Assembly (NCBI RefSeq): GCF_020080835.1
Contig: NC_058162.1
Span: forward strand, 1,116,001 to 1,180,000
DNA from: Cotesia glomerata
Lineage: Eukaryota; Arthropoda; Insecta; Hymenoptera; Braconidae
Reading direction: 5' to 3'
DNA: 64,000 nucleotides
Shown: in pieces, positions 46,041 through 58,683 of the stretch
Layout of the letters: every line of letters starts with the position of its first letter
How positions within the stretch are numbered: position 1 is the stretch's first letter
Translations under genes and position numbers: made by a program
The notes under the pieces: model-generated
Told to the model about the DNA's origin: nothing
Seen by the model: only the letters and a program-made list of their open reading frames with translations
Database searches by the model: none

Positions 46041-49000
46041 ATAAAAAATATTTCGTACCATTAAAGTTACAAAATCTTTTTCCTTCCACCTCACTAATAT
46101 TTAAAGCACAAATTTAATTTTAACGAATGATATTTAAAGGTTCAAATAACTGGTTTTTCACAATATAATTATGGTATGAAAAAAAAAGTTTAACTGACCA
46201 TAAACAGAATGAGTATGATCAAATTTTTAAACTTTCTCACAAGTAATATTAAGATTGCGTACTCCGAAATTTTTATAAAAAATTTCTAATAAAATTATTA
46301 CTACACTATTTTGTTTAAAAAATTTTATTTTATTTTCATAATCAAACAACTTTTATTGCAATATCTCATAATCTTTTTATTTCTGATAAAGTTTTATCAA
46401 ACATGAAAATATTGAAGCGAGGAAATGTTAAATATCTAAAAAGGAGTAAGAAAAAGTTCAACGGCGAATATAAGGATATAAAGTACTCGCAGAAAGTTAA
46501 TATCATGGCAAGTGACTTTGTTTATTAAGCCTATTTCTCGTCTGTCCGGTGTGTAATGCTTTTAACATGCACTTGTTATCACACGGCATGTAAATCATAA
46601 CTATAAAAGAATCTACAAATTATATTACATGTGAGGAAAAATAAATCTTCCATATAGTGTTTTATTAATTTCTTTTACGGTGTTATTATTTGTTAAATTG
46701 CGATCTTCGCACTTTTAAATTACCGTAAACAAAATTATGTATTGAAAATAAATGTTAATTGTTTTAAAAGTCAGATAAAAATATTTTTAATATTTTTTTT
46801 CGCATATTTGCGAAGTTCCAGAAACATAAATTGAATTTTGTTCAATTCTTCAAAGAGATGTAAATTAATTCATCTACATTTAAACTTCTCTAACCACTGA
46901 GGTAAAGCATTGCAGAGTGTAACAATGTTCTTGCTCTAGTAGGATTAGTATAAAATATAGTCTGAGGCAACGTAAGCTCATACAAGCTTTAACAGAAAAT
47001 TATATTAATGTACTCAGAAGAAATTTAATTTTTTATTTTTGACTAAGTCAAATAATTTAAATTTGGAAAATATAATTAATTCAAAAATTAATTAAAACGG
47101 TAAAAAATTCTTTTAATCTAAAAATATCAATTGTAATAAAATATTTGAGAAAAAATAACAATTTTGATCACTAGAAAGCTCAAAAAAAACTCTAGAGAAG
47201 CTTTTAGGTGTGTAAAAGAATAAAATTTGGGAGTTTTCATAACTTCTAGGATTAATTCGATCAATTCGACTCAATTGAAAAGAAAAACTACAATAAAGTT
47301 GTTTTAAAATCGTAAATCTCTTCTACCATTATTGAAATTTGGGTACAGTGAAAAAATATATGATATTACCATAAATTTAGAAATTCAATGCTGAAAAGCT
47401 CGATAAAATAAGTTGGATAAAGTATATAAAAAGTATTATCATGCATCACTGTAATATTTCGTGAAAGTGACGGTTATACAGAATAGAAGGTTATTGTCGC
47501 TACACCCTCTGGCCAACTCGACGGGCAAGAATGAATCTCTTGCAGGGTAATTAGGCAGATTACTTTCCGGAGTCGTTTAAGCTCCACTTTCTTACTTGCT
47601 CTCTTCCCCTGCATCTGGATGCTCCTCTTTATTTCTCTCATTGGATAGGTGGATGAACAATTAAAGATAGAAATTCTCGTGAAGGAACGCGGCTCTGGAA
47701 AACATTGAAACGAAAGCAACGGAGCGACTCTTGGCAATTCGAATGAAACTTAAATTCACCACAGGGACTAATCGACCAGTGAGTATGGCGAGCATTCTTA
47801 GCGGAAGTAATCTTCTACGAGAAAACCCTGAGAAAGCTTACAGAGTTTCAAAAAGGCTACCATTCACGGAGACGAAAATATATGTCAGACTAGAAAGAAA
47901 CAATAGGTAAAACGAGACAGAATAAACACGGCACACTGCTATTTGCATAAAATGTTTCACGGAAAGTATTAAAAGTATTTTAATGGAAATTTAAATATTA
48001 TTTTATCGATCTATTAACAAAAAAAATTTTTTGTTATTTTACTAAGTATAAAAAATTGTTTTTTAATTTTTAATAAATAATTTTTGCTTAAATTAAAAAA
48101 TTATTGATAATTAATTAATTAATTAATTATTATAAATTTTTGGAGTAATTTTGAATAAATTAAAATTAATATATGATTAAACATTTTTTGACGGGCATAT
48201 TTTTATTTTTAATTAAATTTGGAATCACCAAAAAGGTTTTAATAAATTTAAAAAGAACCAAAATTTTATCTATTGTGATTAAAAATTTTTTTTATCTAAA
48301 AAAAAACGTTTAATTTATCAAATCTAATAATATTATATTTTTTATTAAAATTATCGGGTTGTAATAACATTTTTATGCTCACTTATTACTAAAGGGTCTA
48401 AATAAATTTTTACTAACAATTAATTGTTATTAAATAATTAAAAAAATTATTAATTATTAAAAAATTTTTCTATCAATATTTTTGGCAATAATTTTGACAA
48501 AAAAGCGTGAAAAATAGCAAACTAACAAAAGAAGTACCGTAATAAGATAAAAAAAAACAAATATTAAGTGTGCGGCTGGACAATACAGCGTTATATATAC
48601 AACAACATTTATTGCAGCATTGTAGGATCGTAATTCAGAAGGTAGATCGTCATAAAAGTCGAGATGTGAGTGTTTTTATATATTTTCTTACTTTTCTTTT
48701 CTTTTCTTTTCTTTCATTACTTTAATCTTTGTCATTTTCGGGTAATACCCTGAAACTACCACGAGATTGTGGGATGATTTTCCCGGCAAGATCCACATGT
48801 GGCCATGCAGTAAGTGTACTTCTACTTGTATATGTCAAGTTATAAAATTAAACCAAAAAGGGTGAAGAAAAACTAAAAAGGTAATGTAACCGGATAGGGA
48901 TATTCCCTCGTGCATTATACCACCATAGAATGAGAAAATATTCATAATGCCGGATTAAGCGTGGGAGTACTCAGTGGTAGGGCAGTACGTCGTCAGAGTG

Positions 49001-49329
49001 GATTGCCAAACTAATCAAGAGTTCACCCTATTTAATTTTCCGCCCTCACGCTAACATGATATCGCTATTCTCTTATACACTTTTCATCAATTACTGAATA
49101 CTTGTGTCATCATTCTGTTCAGATGACTTGTACGCTTCACTGCTTACATTTCGTCTTAAATATTACATATTACTATCTTGGTCCTTACTTTTATTACTTT
49201 AAATGATATTAAATCTCCCACTTGCCGCTATTAATATTTATCCTTAACTAACGAGCTTCTTTATCATTATCATTAAATTTTTAGCTTCTAGATATTTAAT
49301 CAAAAAGGATCCATTTTGTTTAGTTATTT
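46041..49329. other. Unique AT-rich DNA, no gene supported
   Basis: About 47460-47900 is GC-richer, with an 87-codon minus frame without domain. A (TTTTC)n run lies at about 48693-48713. 46060-46420 and 48000-48500 are low complexity. Confidence 0.4.
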
Positions 49330-50030
49330 TTGGCTTTCAATAATTTCAAAAAAAAAATTATTTTTTTTAATTCAAGAAATTTTCTTTTAAATGGGATTTA
49401 AAAAGTTGAGTTGAGAATTTTCGGCTTTTCATGATTTAAAAAAAAAAAAAAAACTTGAGCTAAAAAAATTTTGGTAAAGATTATTTTTAATTCAAGAATT
49501 TTTTTTCAAAAAGGATTAAAAAAGTTGAGGAGAAAATAACTGTTAAATGTAAAAAAATGTATTTTTAAATGACATTTTTATTAAAACATACAAGACTTGG
49601 AAATTTAATAAATTATTTTCTAAGCTCAAGAAATAAATACTTAACTCAACAACATCAATGTTCGAAACTTGAGAATATTAATTTTTTGACAAACTATAAA
49701 TAATATAAAATACGCCCGAGATCGGACTCGAACCCTGATCGGACCGCGCTTGGAAGAAAGAGTGATACCACTTAGCAATCACAGCGTAAGCGGACTTACT
49801 TCGATTAGTAATATAGGATTTTGTTTGGCATCTTGAGGCGGCGCTGCTGTCGGATTGTATGAAGCCAAGAACATAATGTTAACTTTCTTAAGTTGAATTA
49901 TTTAGTTTTGGAGTAAGTTAAATGTAAATATAGCTCTTGTGTACTCTCTAAACATGAATTAGTGAAAATTCACTGGAATAAGTGAATTTTTTAGAGAGTA
50001 AGAGAGATTTAATTTCTTAGTCTGAAATAT
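49330..50030. repeat. Dispersed repeat, copy A
   Basis: The left part (about 49359-49580: GGGATTTAAAAAGTTGAGTT and following) matches 55190-55400. The right part (about 49808-49985: TTTGTTTGGCATCTTGA, TGCTGTCGGATTGTATGAAG) matches 56535-56700. The middle 49580-49808, which includes a tRNA-like segment, is absent from copy B. Confidence 0.75.
49730..49802 (-). repeat. tRNA-like segment with A and B boxes (SINE head or tRNA relic)
   Basis: The minus strand has TTGCTAAGTGG (A box) inside a 4-bp TGAT/ATCA stem and GGTTCGAGTCC (perfect B box) at about the right spacing. The acceptor and T-stem pairing is poor and the anticodon stem is degenerate, so a functional tRNA is unlikely. It sits in the middle of copy A and is missing from copy B, consistent with a SINE insertion. 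Confidence 0.45.
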
Positions 50031-50984
50031 TTTGTTTGAATGGAAAAATAATCTAATTAATAATTGAACTTATTTTTATCGAGCTGTAGATAGTTATAAT
50101 TTTTTTATCATGCAGATTAGTTCTTTTGCAGAGTTTCATATAAATGTATCGGTCGATAACAAAAGTGAAGCCGTTTTCACGGGGATAGAAACACAGAATA
50201 GCTTATCTGGCTTATCGCAAGCCATCGATTATCACGAGAGTATGCACAGACACACATGTGTACGATATAGCTTTGCTTCATTCCTCTTACTCCTCTACTT
50301 CCGTACTTGGAGCATTAAACGCGATGAATCGACGATAGGGCCACGCGATCGATCCTCTCGTGAGTATGAGTCTGTGTTCCGCTGATGCATGCGTGCCGTT
50401 TTCGTACTGCATATCCCACGGATTTATAGTAGAAGGCAAAGCTTCTCTCGACATCGCTCATCAGGATAATGAGGATATTTCGTAAGAATCCTCTTGTAAG
50501 AAGACAAAGGATAAAACAAAATTCTATCTCCTTAATTTATTAAGAGCGTGAATTAAGTGTAAACCGATATCGAGTAAACCTGTATCAAGAACTGATAAAC
50601 TAAAAAGTTTTTACTCTGCTCATAATGCTGGATAAGCCGACAGATTTTATCATTTTATATGCAAATATGTGTCTATCCACCTTGTGGATTTTATATGTTG
50701 TACTATAAACATACTCATGTATACATATTATGTGGTTACGACCGGTTAAGTTAACCTTACACCCTTAAACCTGAATTTAATATCTAACCGTAGAATAGAA
50801 TAAATTCAACTTGCGCTGATTCATCCGTTCCTTCTGTTATAATAATAACTACTTTTGTTTTTATATGAATTTAGTATTAAAGCAAGTGCAGATCATTGAT
50901 AAAATAATTTTTTAATATTTATTCATTAAATAATTCTATATAATTATTTAATAACTAATGAATGTTTATTAATACAACTCAAAA
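50031..50984. other. Unique DNA, no gene supported
   Basis: A 91-codon plus frame (50110-50385) in a GC-richer patch has no recognisable domain and no splice context. The rest is AT-rich. Confidence 0.35.
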
Positions 50985-51415
50985 AAAAATTGCTCTATAC
51001 CTTTAACCTTCCTAGTTTTTTTTTAGTATCCTGAATCCGAATTTAGTCTACACAGTCAAAATTTGGAATTAATTAGAAAAAACCATCAAAAATCACTAAA
51101 AATTGATGTCATTATGTAAATGAAAAAAATTGCGCCGTATCTTTGACCTATGTAGTTTTTTTTTAGTACCCTGAATCTGAATTTAGTCTATACATTGTCA
51201 AAATTAGGAATTAATTAGGAAAAACCATCAAAAATCACTAAAAATTAAAGTTATGTAAGTGAAAAAATTTTTTTTGAGCTAAATTAAGTACATTTTTCAT
51301 ATATTTTGATGCATTGAATTCTTTTTTGAAGCCTATTTCAAAGTATACTCTCTAAAATTAGAGAAAATTCCTAAAAATAGGGAAAAATTGCAATTATGTG
51401 AACGAAAAAAATTTT
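50985..51415. repeat. Tandem repeat, ~137-bp unit, three copies
   Basis: Copies share AAAAAAATTGC, a TCCTGAATCCGAATTTAGTC-like phrase, GGAATTAATTAG and CCATCAAAAATCACTAAAAA. The first two (about 50987 and 51121) are close; the third (from about 51261) is strongly diverged. Confidence 0.75.
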
Positions 51416-53127
51416 CTTAATAAATATAGAGTATTTTTTAATTAAAATAAAAAATATAATTGTCATAAAAAACCTTGGAGGCAAAATTTTCCTTATTTTT
51501 TTAATTATATGGATAACATTGTTAGTTTAATTTAAATAATTAATGAAATATTGCAAGTAGTTCTTAAGATTTGTCAATTGTTAATAAATTTAATTTTCTC
51601 CCAAAAAATATCTACCAAAAGTTAAAAACCAGCTGCTAATGCTTAATGAATTAATAAACTGTTTCTAAATAAACAAATTTATTACCCGTTAATATCATCT
51701 AGCATTAGAACGCGAGCGATTTCTGGAAATAATCAAAGCAATATGCAGTAAAACACTGGGACAATACTAAAGGGGTAGGCATGTTGAGTAAGCCCTACAA
51801 ATATGTACAGGAATGTCTCGTTAATCAAGAGAGACGCCACCCTTTACGGGCACAGAGAGAGTGAGACTGGTCACAGGGTTTAATGCTTGACAAACAAGCA
51901 CGTGATACACCGTGTAAACAGAGTGCACCCCTGTCCTCTGTGCATACAATATGGTGTCAAAGTGGAATTTTTATAGGTCCTAAAAACACCGACTGTAAAT
52001 ATAATTTTATTTCAGAAACTATATAGTATTATAATATACTTTTTCTATTTTCCATGTGAAATCTAATGTTATATTATAATTAATATCGGCTCTCTTGTAT
52101 CTATAGTTAGACTTATTTCGCTTACTTAGAACCTCGCTGGTCTAACGATTTACATTTTAGACTTTAATAAATTATGTTTAGAAGAAACTATGTTCATAAA
52201 ATTTCAAGGCTATCATCGCCTAAATTATTGTCTGTAATAAAATTAGCATCAGTTATAAAACGCGAAATTTTATTCAAACAGTAACTTAAAACCCTTTTTT
52301 GAACACCGACATACCGACTGTTTTTTGTTTTACATTAACATATTACAGATCTTATATTATTGTATAAAACTTCATTTTTAGAATTCCTTGTCTCGAAAAA
52401 TTACATCATCTGAGCCATTAGATTCCATAAAAAATGTTACCTACGTTAGTGTAGTGAATTAATTAATCCAAGCCTTTTATAAATTACGTCTCTAAAACAC
52501 GAACAAAAATTTTTCAATCGCTATAAATTGTGTAGTTAAATAAACATAAACTATAATTAACTTTCCCGGTAAGTAAATTTTCAATAAACAGTATATTAAT
52601 TTCTTTATCCGACAATTAACGCTTGCATAGTCGTTAAATTTATCCACTTAAGTTAATTTTATTTATCAAAAAACGTTTAATAGAATAAAACTAACAGTGC
52701 ATTTAAAGACTAAACCTAAACAAAATACCGTTAAAAGGAGCTATAAATGTTTAAATACACAGTTAAGTGTTTTTTCATTACCATCAAATGAATGCACAAG
52801 TTTCTAACGATATAATACTTTAACTACAGGTACCTTGAGAGTATCCGTCGGAAATACCTGAAAGCAGATAGATAAATACTTTTTCAAGCCACTGAACTGC
52901 ACTTGTTGCTGCTATTACACTATTACAGTGTCTAGCCAGGTTCTGAGCTATATATTTCGGAATCCGTCTCGTAAAAGCTTCGATCTTACATTTAGAATAA
53001 AATCAATAAAATTTACGATCTGCCTTTTATTTATTTAACAGGCTAATGTGTAGCGATATCATCAATTTTATTTATCTTCCTATTTTTGATAATAATAATT
53101 TGACTATTAAATTTAAATAAAAAATTA
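51416..53127. other. Unique AT-rich DNA, no gene supported
   Basis: About 51700-51990 is GC-richer; no supported frame. Confidence 0.35.
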
Positions 53128-53942
53128 CTAGCAACCTTGCAGTCACTATGTGACTGCCGTAACTTGTTAACTATAAATATAAATAAAGTTTTGCTTTATT
53201 AAATAATGACTTATTAAATTGCACTGTATTTTCTTAAATATTGACGATTTTAAATATATAAGCTCATCCCGATGTTACGCTCATCAAAAGCTTTCATTTA
53301 AGTACCCACATGCATTTTTGATATATTTTTCATATATACATATATATAATATATAAGATATATGAAAAATTGATGTGGGAATTCAAATGAAAGGTCTTGA
53401 TGAGTGTAATGTCGGGGTGAGCTTATATCATTAAAAATATCAATAGTTCGCAAGATAAAGGTCGTTTCTTAATTATGTTAAATTGCACTGTACTTTCTTA
53501 ACTATTGATGTTTTTTAAGATATAAGCTCATCACGATGTTGCACTAATCAAGAGCTTTCATTTGAGTACCCACATGCATTTTTGAAATATTTTTCATATA
53601 TACATATATATAATATATATAAATATATGAAAAATTGATGTGGGTACTCAAATGAAAGGTCTGGATGAGTGTAACATCGGGATGAGCTAATATTTTTAAA
53701 AATGCCAATAGTTCACAAGATACAAGGTAATTTCTTAATTATGTATCTAGAGATAGAAAATTTTTAAATGCAGCCTAAATATTTATAATAAATTAACTAT
53801 CGGTGAGAATAATATGAAACCTTCAAAAGGCACAAATTCAAATCAAGACCTTTGCAATGACACTAAATTTCACTAAAAAACCCGATTTTATCATATGACT
53901 ATTCTGAACACAAAATTTTTTTTATTCTCCTAATAATATAGG
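53128..53942 (-). mobile_element. Near full-length Helitron-like element, two units
   Basis: Best 3' end of the family: on the minus strand GCAGTCAC-ATA-GTGACTGC (53139-53157, 8-bp perfect stem), then AAGGTTG and CTAG, with T outside. Two palindromic units follow. The 5' region shares about 180 bp with 37873-38428 (ACTATCGGTGAGAATAATAT, CACAAATTCAAATCAAGACC, CCCGATTTTATCATATGACT) and ends near TATATTATTAGGAG. Confidence 0.85.
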
Positions 53943-55189
53943 TAGTTAATTACGTAATAAAATACCGAAAAAATTGATTATTAAATAGTAAGGCGGGGCA
54001 CAATGTCTCGTAAAAAACAAAAGTCTACCTGATAAACGTGAGTCTTATTCGAATTATGTTTCGAATCCACAATGAAAATGTTTTAAAAGTTTTTGAAATA
54101 ATGAGCCAAGTTACACTTAATGTTTATTTGCAATAAATATTCAATTTCATGGTCAAGCGGTCAACTGGTTCTTAGACTCCATTGAGTCTGTATTATATTG
54201 ACCAGGCAAAATATATATATATATATATATTTATATGTAAAAGGTAAATGATTAAAATACCTCGCTGGTAAAAAAATGTTTTTTCGTCTATATACTTGTT
54301 AAAGAGTACTCCGAAGAAAAAGTATTTTATTTCTATCTCCAGAACTCGGATGTTTTTTTGTATTTACAGTTAAAACTCTTGATAAGTTAAAGAGCGATTA
54401 ATTTATAATTGGAAAAAAATGTGAAGAAAATGAGTCTTTTCCCGAAAAGCGAAACTTTTTCTAAATGGCTAATGATGAATAAATTAAATGAAGTTTTGAA
54501 GATATACTTAAAAGTTAGTTAGCTACTCAGTGGACATAAAGAAGCCTGTTGGTCTCTTTCTTGGCTGGTGGATCAAAGCGCCCGGAGCAGAAAGTAAAGG
54601 GGTTCTGGTTTTTGTCGGACGAAACACAAACGACATTCTTTCTTTCCCTCGATCTTGCCATTGCTTCAGTAGGACTGTCTCGGGCATTGCCCAGTATCAG
54701 TTTTGTTATACTAACGTATAAACATTTACAGCAAAGATTACCTTTTATACATCCTTTTCTCATGTTTTATATATAATTCTCCTGATCACCGCTATGGAAT
54801 TAAATATCACATATATGTATATACGCCCGAAGAAAATAAAACTAATGATTTATCTACAAATAATAGGTACGGCCGATTTAACATGAAATATACATTATAA
54901 TTATATAGATGCTTCTAATATTGATGGTAAGAGTATATCAAGATGGTTCATGGAAAAAGAATAAGTTTGAGAAATAAAAAAAAATATATATATTCTCTTG
55001 GCAAAGTTAATCTCGCTGTATAATATCTTACACTATATATTTTAACATAGATTGCAATCATCAATTAATTTTATTTCAGAAAACAACTAAAAATATATGA
55101 AATTAATTATCGGATATAACATAATCTGAAACGTGAGCTCATCAGTCTTGGTATCGACTAATAAAACGCGTACGCAGAAAAAAAATTTT
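53943..55189. other. Unique DNA, no gene supported
   Basis: Overlapping 60-80-codon frames on both strands at 54527-54776 in a GC-richer patch show no domain. A (TA)n tract is near 54210-54232. Confidence 0.35.
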
Positions 55190-55405
55190 TTTCTTAATTC
55201 AAGAAATTTTTTTTTAATTAATGGGATTTAAAAAGTTGAGTTGAGAATTTTTGGCTTTTAATAATTTCAAAAAAGAACAAGCTAAAATAATTTTGGTAAA
55301 AATTATTTTTAATTCAAGAATTTTTTTTTAAATAGGATTAAAAAAGTTGAATTGAGAATATGACTGTTAAATGTAAAAAAATGTATTTTTAAATTAACCC
55401 AAAAG
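55190..55405. repeat. Dispersed repeat, copy B left part
   Basis: Matches 49359-49580 (TTAATTCAAGAAATTTT, AAAAAGTTGAGTTGAGAATT, GACTGTTAAATGTAAAAAAA). It is separated from its right part by the Helitron-like element that follows. Confidence 0.7.
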
Positions 55406-55412
55406 ACACAAA

Positions 55413-56520
55413 GCTGCATTCGAAAATGCTCTATCTCTAGATATATAATCAAGAAATGACCTTGTATCTCGTGAACTATTGACATTTTTAAAGATATAAG
55501 CTCATCCTGATGTTACACTCATCGAGGCCTTTCATTTAAGTACCCACATCAATTTTTAATATATTTATATATATTATATATATATCTATATATGAAAAAT
55601 ATATGAAAATACATGTGGGTACTCAAATGAAAGCTCTTGATGAGTGTAACATCGGGATGAGCTTATATCTTTAAAAATGTCAATAGTTAAGAAAGTACAG
55701 TGCAATTTAACAAATATCTTGTGAACTATTGACATTTTTAAATATATAAGCTCATCCCGATGTTACACTCATCGAGACCTTTCATTTGAATACCCACATC
55801 AATTTTTCATATATTTATATATATTATATATATGTATATATAAAAAATATATGAGAAATGCATGTGGGTACTCAAATGAAATCTCTTGATGAGTGTAACA
55901 TCGGGATGAGCTTATATCTTTAAAAATGTCAATAATTAATAAAGTACAGTTCAATTTAACATAATTAAGAAATGACCTTGTATCTCGTGAACTATTGAAA
56001 TTTTTGAAGATATAAGCTCATCCCGACATTACACTCATCAAGAGCTTTCATTTGAGTACCCACATCAATTTTTCATATATTTATATATATTATAAATATG
56101 TATATATGAAAAATATATGAAAAACACATGTGCACTGATAGAAGGATTTGTTTATAGTTAAAAAGATTTGTTAATATTTAACAAATCATTTATTAGAAGC
56201 CATTTGTTAGTCCTTAACAAATATTTCTTAGTATTTAAAAAGATTTATTAATATTTAATAAATGAATATCAGATTTATTAAATATAAACAAATCATTTTA
56301 AATACTAAGAAATATTTGTTTAATATTAAAAAGTGGTCTCTAATAAATGATTTGTTAACTATTAACAAATATTATTTAATACAAATAAATCCATCTATCA
56401 GTGTGGGTACTCAAATGAAAGCTCTTCGTGAGTGTAACATCGAGATGAGCTTATATCTTTAAAAATGTCAATAGTTAAAAAAGAGTGCAAATCTTACAAA
56501 AGTCATTATTTAGTAAAGCA
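55413..56520 (+). mobile_element. Helitron-like element, three units, split by a TIR element, 3' truncated
   Basis: Starts within GCATTCGAAAATGCTCTATC and the TCTCTAG box. It has three palindromic units, the third interrupted at 56133-56403. It ends abruptly after AGTCATTATTTAGTAAAGCA, before the hairpin, where copy B of the dispersed repeat resumes. Confidence 0.8.
56133..56403. mobile_element. 271-bp TIR element with TG duplication, nested in the Helitron unit
   Basis: Ends CACTGATAGAAGGATTTG and AAATCCATCTATCAGTG (inverted). Flanks TG at 56131-56132 and 56404-56405. Removal plus one TG restores CATGTGGGTACTC, the conserved centre of the palindromic unit. Interior AACAAAT/ATTTGTT palindrome as at 21600-21866, with which it shares CTAAGAAATATTTGTT and TTAATAAATGAATATCAGAT-like blocks. 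Confidence 0.9.
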
Positions 56521-56529
56521 TGTTGATAT

Positions 56530-56700
56530 ATTTTAGTAATATGTGATTTTGTTTGGCATCTTGAAGCGGCGCTGCTGTCGGATTGTATGAAGCCAAGAAC
56601 GTAATGTTAACTTTCTCAAGTTTAATTATTTGGTTTTGGAGTAAGTTAAATATAAATATAGTTCTTGTGTAAGAGAGATTTAATTTTTTATTCCGAAATA
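56530..56700. repeat. Dispersed repeat, copy B right part
   Basis: Matches 49808-49985: TTTGTTTGGCATCTTGAAGC, GCTGTCGGATTGTATGAAGC, TTTTGGAGTAAGTTAAAT. A few substitutions and a gap distinguish the copies. Confidence 0.75.
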
Positions 56701-57385
56701 TTTTGTTTAAATGGAAAATAAAAAAATATCTATTGAAAAATAATAAAACTTTACTCGATCCTTGAAACTTTTGAATAAAAATTTTCTTGAATCAAGTTAT
56801 TTTTCATCTTTTAATATTGTTGTTGAAATATTACTAGAAGAAGAGTTTTGCTTTTAATAAATTAACAGTAAATAATCTTTTGAATGCAGACTATTTGTTG
56901 ATGTGCGAGGAAACTTTTAACAGCAAATACTAGTTCGTCTTAGTATATTCGTAGTGAAGAAGATTCTGCGAGGCATCGCCAGGGAGGTTTGGTATGTTAA
57001 TTACAGAGCAACGAGCAGTAACGCTTAGTATCCAGGCTCCGTCTGGACTTGGCATCGAGAGCCGGGCTAATTCGTCGTAGACGCCAAGAATCCAACTCCA
57101 ACAAGAATCAAGAGTTGTTGTTCACCCTTACATATATGTAGTTATACCTCATCTCCGTCGTACGCACGCGATTCACTTGATACCTAACTTGAGTATCGAC
57201 CTTATAACCTCATGGGAAACGATTGTCCAACTCTTTTTATCTTCTTCCTCTTCCTCACCTTTTTTTATCGCTTCTTATTATTTTTCATTATTTTTTCTCT
57301 CGGTCTTCGCATTTAATTCACCAAACTACTTTCTACTCTCTCGTCTATTTTTCTCCCATTAATCTTGCCTTTTCTGTTTATCGTA
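56701..57385. other. Unique DNA, no gene supported
   Basis: A GC-richer patch at 56880-57200; a 61-codon plus frame of pyrimidine-rich low complexity (57177-57362) is not convincing. Confidence 0.35.
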
Positions 57386-57507
57386 CACTGATAAAAAATT
57401 AACCAAAAATATTATTGATAAAAATTGAAGAAGAAAAATTTTTTTCAAACAAAAAAATTCTTTGAAATGATTTTTTTATCATAAATCAATTTAATTTTTT
57501 ATCAGTG
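57386..57507. mobile_element. 122-bp TIR element (MITE), 17-bp perfect ends
   Basis: Ends CACTGATAAAAAATTAA and TTAATTTTTTATCAGTG are perfect inverted copies. Flanking dinucleotides are TA on the left and CA on the right, so a duplication is not certain. Non-coding. Confidence 0.7.
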
Positions 57508-58683
57508 CACTATATACTTTATTCTTGTACATTATACACGCCTGAAAAGCTGAAGCTCCGGAGATAGTTGCAGGTTTTAACGAGACCTTGCCGGCGATTA
57601 TACAAGAATCTTACCGAGAGAAACTTAAAAGCCAACTTGAATTATACCGATTCTTTATTGCTATTTATCTCAACAAAGCTTTTCACCTTGATGGATTCTT
57701 TTCTCTGTTTCTAAATTATTCGCCGATTGATTGATAATTTAACAAGTACTTTTAAAAAGTAATTTATAAATTATTATCTAATTTTAGTGAGCTTATAAAA
57801 CAAATCAATTGAAAATATAAAGCAATAAAAATTGATTTTAAATTAAAAATCAAAAAAACATTTAAATTATCAAAAAATTTTACTTAAATTGGACTTAAAA
57901 ATTTTTTAATGGATAAAAATTAAAAATAAAAAATTTTTAAGGATTACTAAGAGTAAAAATGATTTAAAAAGTGAAATTGTAATTTTAATAATTATTTTAA
58001 TTAAAAAAAAAATCTGGACAGTCTTATTTTTAATTTTAATCTCTTCAAAAGTATAATTTACTCAGGTATTCATAGTCATCGTCAGTGAAGTGTACCACTT
58101 CACACGCGTTTTATGTTCCGCGGTTATTAAATTAAAAGAAAAAAATCCCATTCACACTCAATTATTAATAATAATAATAATTAATTTCATTAATAACATA
58201 TAAAACTTTCAATTTAATTAGTATATTAAATTTAAATATTAATAAAACTAACAAACTTCAAAGAATCTTTCGCCATGAATTAAAAATGATAGATAAATAT
58301 TTAATTCATATTAATTTCTCTAAGCATGTCTCAAAAAAAAAATTCAACTTATTTTATATGTAAAAATTTATGTATTGTGAAAGGACGGAATACAAAGCAC
58401 TCCCGTGAAGTTTTGAATTTATCTAGATAAAAAATGATTAGCTTTAAATTCATCGATCCTAGGTATATTTTTTTCATTTATTCAAATAATTAAACCCCAA
58501 AAAAATAATAATTAATTTAGCAGATATTTGATAATTTTTAGAATTTTTTTAACAAATAAATTATGGAAAAAAAAAAATTGCCATGTAGAAATTTTAAAAA
58601 ATTATAAATGCAATTTTCTAAAATAATTTTTCAGAAAAAATTTATTTAAAAAAAAAATGTAATTTATTAAGTTATAGACTTAC
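57508..58683 (-). other. Start of the intron after the PET/LIM exon
   Basis: AT-rich sequence downstream (minus strand) of the donor. It includes a hairpin GTGAAGTG-TAC-CACTTCAC at 58086-58104. No further LIM or PET coding sequence is visible. Confidence 0.4.

Noticed and set aside
47474..47737. 87-codon minus-strand ORF
   Set aside because: No domain or splice context; a chance frame in a GC-richer patch is sufficient.
49730..49802. Functional tRNA gene
   Set aside because: A and B boxes are present but acceptor, anticodon and T stems do not pair properly, so a SINE head or relic is more likely.
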